Source: Streptomyces sp. NBC_01723
Lineage (GTDB): Bacteria; Actinomycetota; Actinomycetes; Streptomycetales; Streptomycetaceae
Direction: 5' to 3'
Assembly: GCF_036246005.1 (NCBI RefSeq)
Contig: NZ_CP109171.1
Location: 4,576,001 to 4,640,000, forward strand
DNA length: 64,000 nt
The notes beneath the pieces are model-generated. The model worked only from the letters and a program-made list of their open reading frames with translations. It was not told the DNA's origin and searched no databases. This document shows, one piece after another, positions 61,874 through 64,000 of this stretch (positions are counted from its first letter, which is position 1; every line of letters begins with the position of its first letter). The translations under genes and the position numbers were made by a program.

Positions 61874-63103
61874 TCACCACGTCTCGGAGTCGTCGGGCGC
61901 CCCGGCCCGCGCCCGCCCCGTCCGCCCAGCCCTGTCCGCCCCCGCCCGGCGCAGCCGCATCGCCAACAGCGGAAGCAGCAGTACGGAGATCATCGCGGCG
62001 CCGACCAGGGAAGCCGCCTCGTCGGAGCCGATGAGCCGCTGGTCCACCCCGATGGTCGTGATCGCCACGACCAGGGGCAGACACGTGGACGCGAACAGGG
62101 CCAGCGCGGCCCGGTCCGGCCGCCCGAGGTCCTTCGGGGCCAGCACATACACCGGTAGGCCACGCACCAGCAGGACCAGCAGCAGGAATCCCGGTACGAG
62201 CAGCAGCGCGCCCGGGTCGTGGAGCAGCGCGTCCAGGTCGAACTCGATGCCGGTGACGACGTAGAACAGCGGCACGAGGAAGCCGAACCCCATGGCCTCC
62301 ACCTTGCCGAGGACCTCCCCGCTGCTGTCGGGCGCCGCCCGGTGCAGGACCAGGCGGGTGAGGACCCCGGCCGCGAAGGCACCCAGCAGCACGTCGAGCC
62401 CGAAGACCTCGGCGAGGCCCAGCATGCAGGCCAGCAGCAGCATCACGAACCGCACGGCGAACTGGGCGCTGCTGTGCAGGGTCCGTTCGGTCAGCCGGCC
62501 GAACCAGGGCGGCCGCGGACGCAGCGCCCAGAAGACGGCGAGGGCCGTGATCGCCCCGAACGCGGCCAGCAGCGCGGCCGACTCGGCCGGCCGGCGCCCG
62601 CTGAGCAGCAGCGCCACGGCGACCACGGGCCCGAACTCGCCCACCGCCCCGAACGCCGACACCACCGTCCCGAACCGCCCGCGCAGCTCCCCGCGGTCCC
62701 GCAGCATCGGCAGTACGGTGCCGAGCGCCGTACTGGTCAGCGCGGTACCGATGACGAACGCCTCGAACACGTCCCCACCGCTGATCAGAAGGGCCAGGCC
62801 GATCCCGAGGACCAGCGACAGCAGCCAGGACCGCACGGAGCGGCGCAGGGTGTCCCCGCGCACCGCCGCGAAGTCGATCTCGTACCCGGCCAGGAAGATC
62901 AGCATCGACAGCCCCAGATCGGCGAGCGTGTCGACGACCTCGTCGGGCCGCGCCCACCCGAGCACGTCCGGCCCGACCAGGATCCCCAGCCCGATCTCGA
63001 AGATCACCAGCGGTACCCGCACCCGCCGCCCGGTGACGTACACGAGCAGCGGGGCCAGCACGGCGATGCCCATGATCAGCACGAGCGTGCCCGGATGGGT
63101 CAT
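61874..63103 (-). CDS. cation:proton antiporter of the CPA2/KefB-like family
   Basis: This is a 409-residue membrane protein with 12 or so helices matching the Na+/H+ exchanger family: LVIFEIGLGILVGPDVLGW, LGLSMLIFLAGYEIDFAAV, FVIGTALTSTALGTVLPML, VGEFGPVVAVALLLSG. It lacks the C-terminal TrkA nucleotide-binding domain of KefB/KefC, so it is a short-type antiporter. It would exchange K+ or Na+ for protons; specificity is unknown. ATG 63103 is supported by GGGAG upstream. Confidence 0.9.
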   Translation of the reverse strand: MTHPGTLVLIMGIAVLAPLLVYVTGRRVRVPLVIFEIGLGILVGPDVLGWARPDEVVDTLADLGLSMLIFLAGYEIDFAAVRGDTLRRSVRSWLLSLVLGIGLALLISGGDVFEAFVIGTALTSTALGTVLPMLRDRGELRGRFGTVVSAFGAVGEFGPVVAVALLLSGRRPAESAALLAAFGAITALAVFWALRPRPPWFGRLTERTLHSSAQFAVRFVMLLLACMLGLAEVFGLDVLLGAFAAGVLTRLVLHRAAPDSSGEVLGKVEAMGFGFLVPLFYVVTGIEFDLDALLHDPGALLLVPGFLLLVLLVRGLPVYVLAPKDLGRPDRAALALFASTCLPLVVAITTIGVDQRLIGSDEAASLVGAAMISVLLLPLLAMRLRRAGADRAGRTGRARAGAPDDSETW

Positions 63104-63182
63104 GTCTCCCTCACCGGCGGAGTGCGGAGGCCGGCCGTACGCGGCGGCCCGCTGCCACCCTCACCCGGGGGGCGGGCGCGGA

Positions 63183-63665
63183 CTACCGCACGTACTCCGT
63201 CGGAGGGTTCTCCGTCGGAGGGACCTCCGCCGCCGGGACCTCCGCCGCCGGAATCTCCGCGGCCGGGATCTCCGCGGCCGGGGGAGCGGACTCCGGGAGG
63301 CGTCCTCGGAGGGTGGCGGCGAAGTCCTCGGCACGGCGCAGCTGGACGCGCAGCTTCCCGACCTGCTCGGTGGCCGCCTGTTCGTACCCGCGGACGCGGT
63401 CCACCAGCGCCTCGCGCTCACCCGCCTCCAGCGGGTCGCCGCTGTCCAGGCGGTCGGTGGCGGAGAGCAGGTCGCGCATCTGGTCCAGGGTGAAGCCGAG
63501 CGGCTTCATCCGGCGGATGACCATGAGCCGGGCGACGTCCTGCTCGGTGTAGAGACGGAAGCCGCCCTGGGAGCGGGCGGAGGGGATGACCAGTCCGGTG
63601 TCCTCGTAGTGCCGGATGGTGCGCAGGGACAGCTCGGTCCGCTCGGCGACTTCACCGATCTGCAT
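63183..63665 (-). CDS. MerR family transcriptional regulator
   Basis: This is a 160-residue regulator: MQIGEVAERTELSLRTIRHY (helix-turn-helix), then RLYTEQDVARLMVIRRMKPLGFTLDQM as wing and linker, then a long dimerisation coiled coil and a Pro/Ala/Glu tail with PAAEIPAAEVPAAEV repeats. No conserved Cys pair is present, so it is not a metal sensor of the classic kind. ATG 63665 is the conserved N-terminus; GTG 63680 is in frame. It is divergent from the transporter gene start at 63939 with an inverted repeat operator between them. Confidence 0.88.
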   Translation of the reverse strand: MQIGEVAERTELSLRTIRHYEDTGLVIPSARSQGGFRLYTEQDVARLMVIRRMKPLGFTLDQMRDLLSATDRLDSGDPLEAGEREALVDRVRGYEQAATEQVGKLRVQLRRAEDFAATLRGRLPESAPPAAEIPAAEIPAAEVPAAEVPPTENPPTEYVR

Positions 63666-63751
63666 GTGCCTGTCGTCCACGCCCTGTGACCTGGCCCTTC
63701 GTGTCATGGAGGGCGGCGCCCGCCCGGACCTCGCCCGCGAACCCCGCCCAT

Positions 63752-63775
63752 CTCTACTCTAACGTCAGGGTAGAG
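63752..63775 (+). promoter_or_regulatory. MerR-type operator in the MerR/transporter gap
   Basis: CTCTAC and GTAGAG, separated by 12 nt, form a perfect 6-bp-arm inverted repeat over 63752-63775. Such spaced repeats over promoter elements are typical MerR sites. It lies between the divergent regulator and transporter genes, so it would control both. Confidence 0.65.
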
Positions 63776-63938
63776 TTGTGGTCGGCGAGGGCGGCCCGGC
63801 CGCTCCGCCACCGCCCGCTCCCGGGACCGATGACGCCCCCGGCGAAGAGCTGATTCTCGCAGCCGCCCGGCTCCGCACGCCTTCCCGTGCACCCCGCCCC
63901 GCACGGGGTGTGCCCGAGTACGACAGGTACGCATCTCC

Positions 63939-64000
63939 TTGTCTTCTGCTGTTGTCAGCCCCGCCGCGCGGCTGCGCGCCCTCAAGCCCGACTGGCTGAA
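63939..64000 (+). CDS. start of a probable SulP-family anion transporter, cut by the window edge
   Basis: The last 62 nt read LSSAVVSPAARLRALKPDWL from TTG 63939, a Streptomyces SulP-type beginning in which the conserved LKPDWL stretch follows a short variable part. The rest is outside the window, so the call rests on this short similarity and on the divergent MerR gene. The start is uncertain because the ribosome binding site (ACAGG) is weak. Confidence 0.45.
   Translation, partial: MSSAVVSPAARLRALKPDWL

Overview
The window is a chromosomal segment of a Streptomyces or close relative. Support comes from the high GC with GC-rich third codon positions, many GTG/TTG starts, a 3' rRNA operon end with Streptomyces-type 23S/5S, and a set of genes diagnostic for the genus: bldN with rsbN, bdtA, rex-hemACD, DUF397/XRE/ATP-binding triads, ALF-repeat and DUF2637 proteins. 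I ran no database search. Family names come from motif recognition and coordinates from reading the sequence.

Layout. 1-3438: end of an rrn operon (spacer, 23S, 5S, terminator). 3457-11242, mostly rightward: HAD phosphatase, VC0807-like membrane protein, MFS transporter, AcuC-type deacetylase, a phosphatase-like protein, bdtA, the 32-residue ribosomal protein bS22, an NAD-dependent epimerase and an acyltransferase. 11288-13568, leftward: the developmental sigma factor BldN and its anti-sigma factor RsbN, with a sigma-BldN-like promoter before rsbN. 13881-20640: SerB-like HAD protein, glutaredoxin-like protein, then the rex-hemA-hemC-hemD operon with a Rex operator over its promoter.

20687-30883 is an accessory stretch between hemD and hemB (hemB is at 30985). 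It holds a WhiJ-like regulator triad, a decayed IS256-family element, a second inverted remnant of the same IS end, a secreted tripeptidyl-peptidase gene with a TTA (bldA) codon, a winged-helix protein, a TetR/oxidoreductase pair around a perfect operator palindrome, a nitroreductase-hemerythrin fusion, and SRPBCC and MarR genes.

30985-49413 holds hemB, a DUF4232-type lipoprotein opposite a membrane-anchored XRE protein, an aminotransferase, a secreted two-repeat protein, divergent argS and class I lysS, an 1127-residue Tat-exported ALF/coiled-coil protein, a DUF2637 membrane protein, two DUF3558 lipoproteins and rtcB. 49434-56222 holds an SDR, a YnfA-type protein, an AraC regulator, a TIGR03086-type protein, the CE1758/CE1759 flavin monooxygenase/reductase pair, and a two-component system.

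56384-61099 is the most interesting region. A leftward operon encodes a single-span membrane protein with an extracellular NTF2-like domain, a two-span membrane protein and a TIR-like effector. The membrane protein's C-terminus and the TIR protein's N-terminus carry almost the same Asn/Gly/Gln-rich motif, which resembles bacterial amyloid-signalling (PP/RHIM-like) motifs. The next gene fuses a SARP/BTAD transcription-factor module to a macro-like domain of the ThsA type. I read the locus as a candidate membrane-sensor, amyloid-relay, TIR-effector immunity module with a nucleotide-sensing transcription factor beside it. 61286-64000 holds a copper-type (CsoR) operator before a DUF4396 gene, a CPA2 antiporter, and a MerR regulator divergent from the start of what looks like a SulP transporter cut by the window edge.
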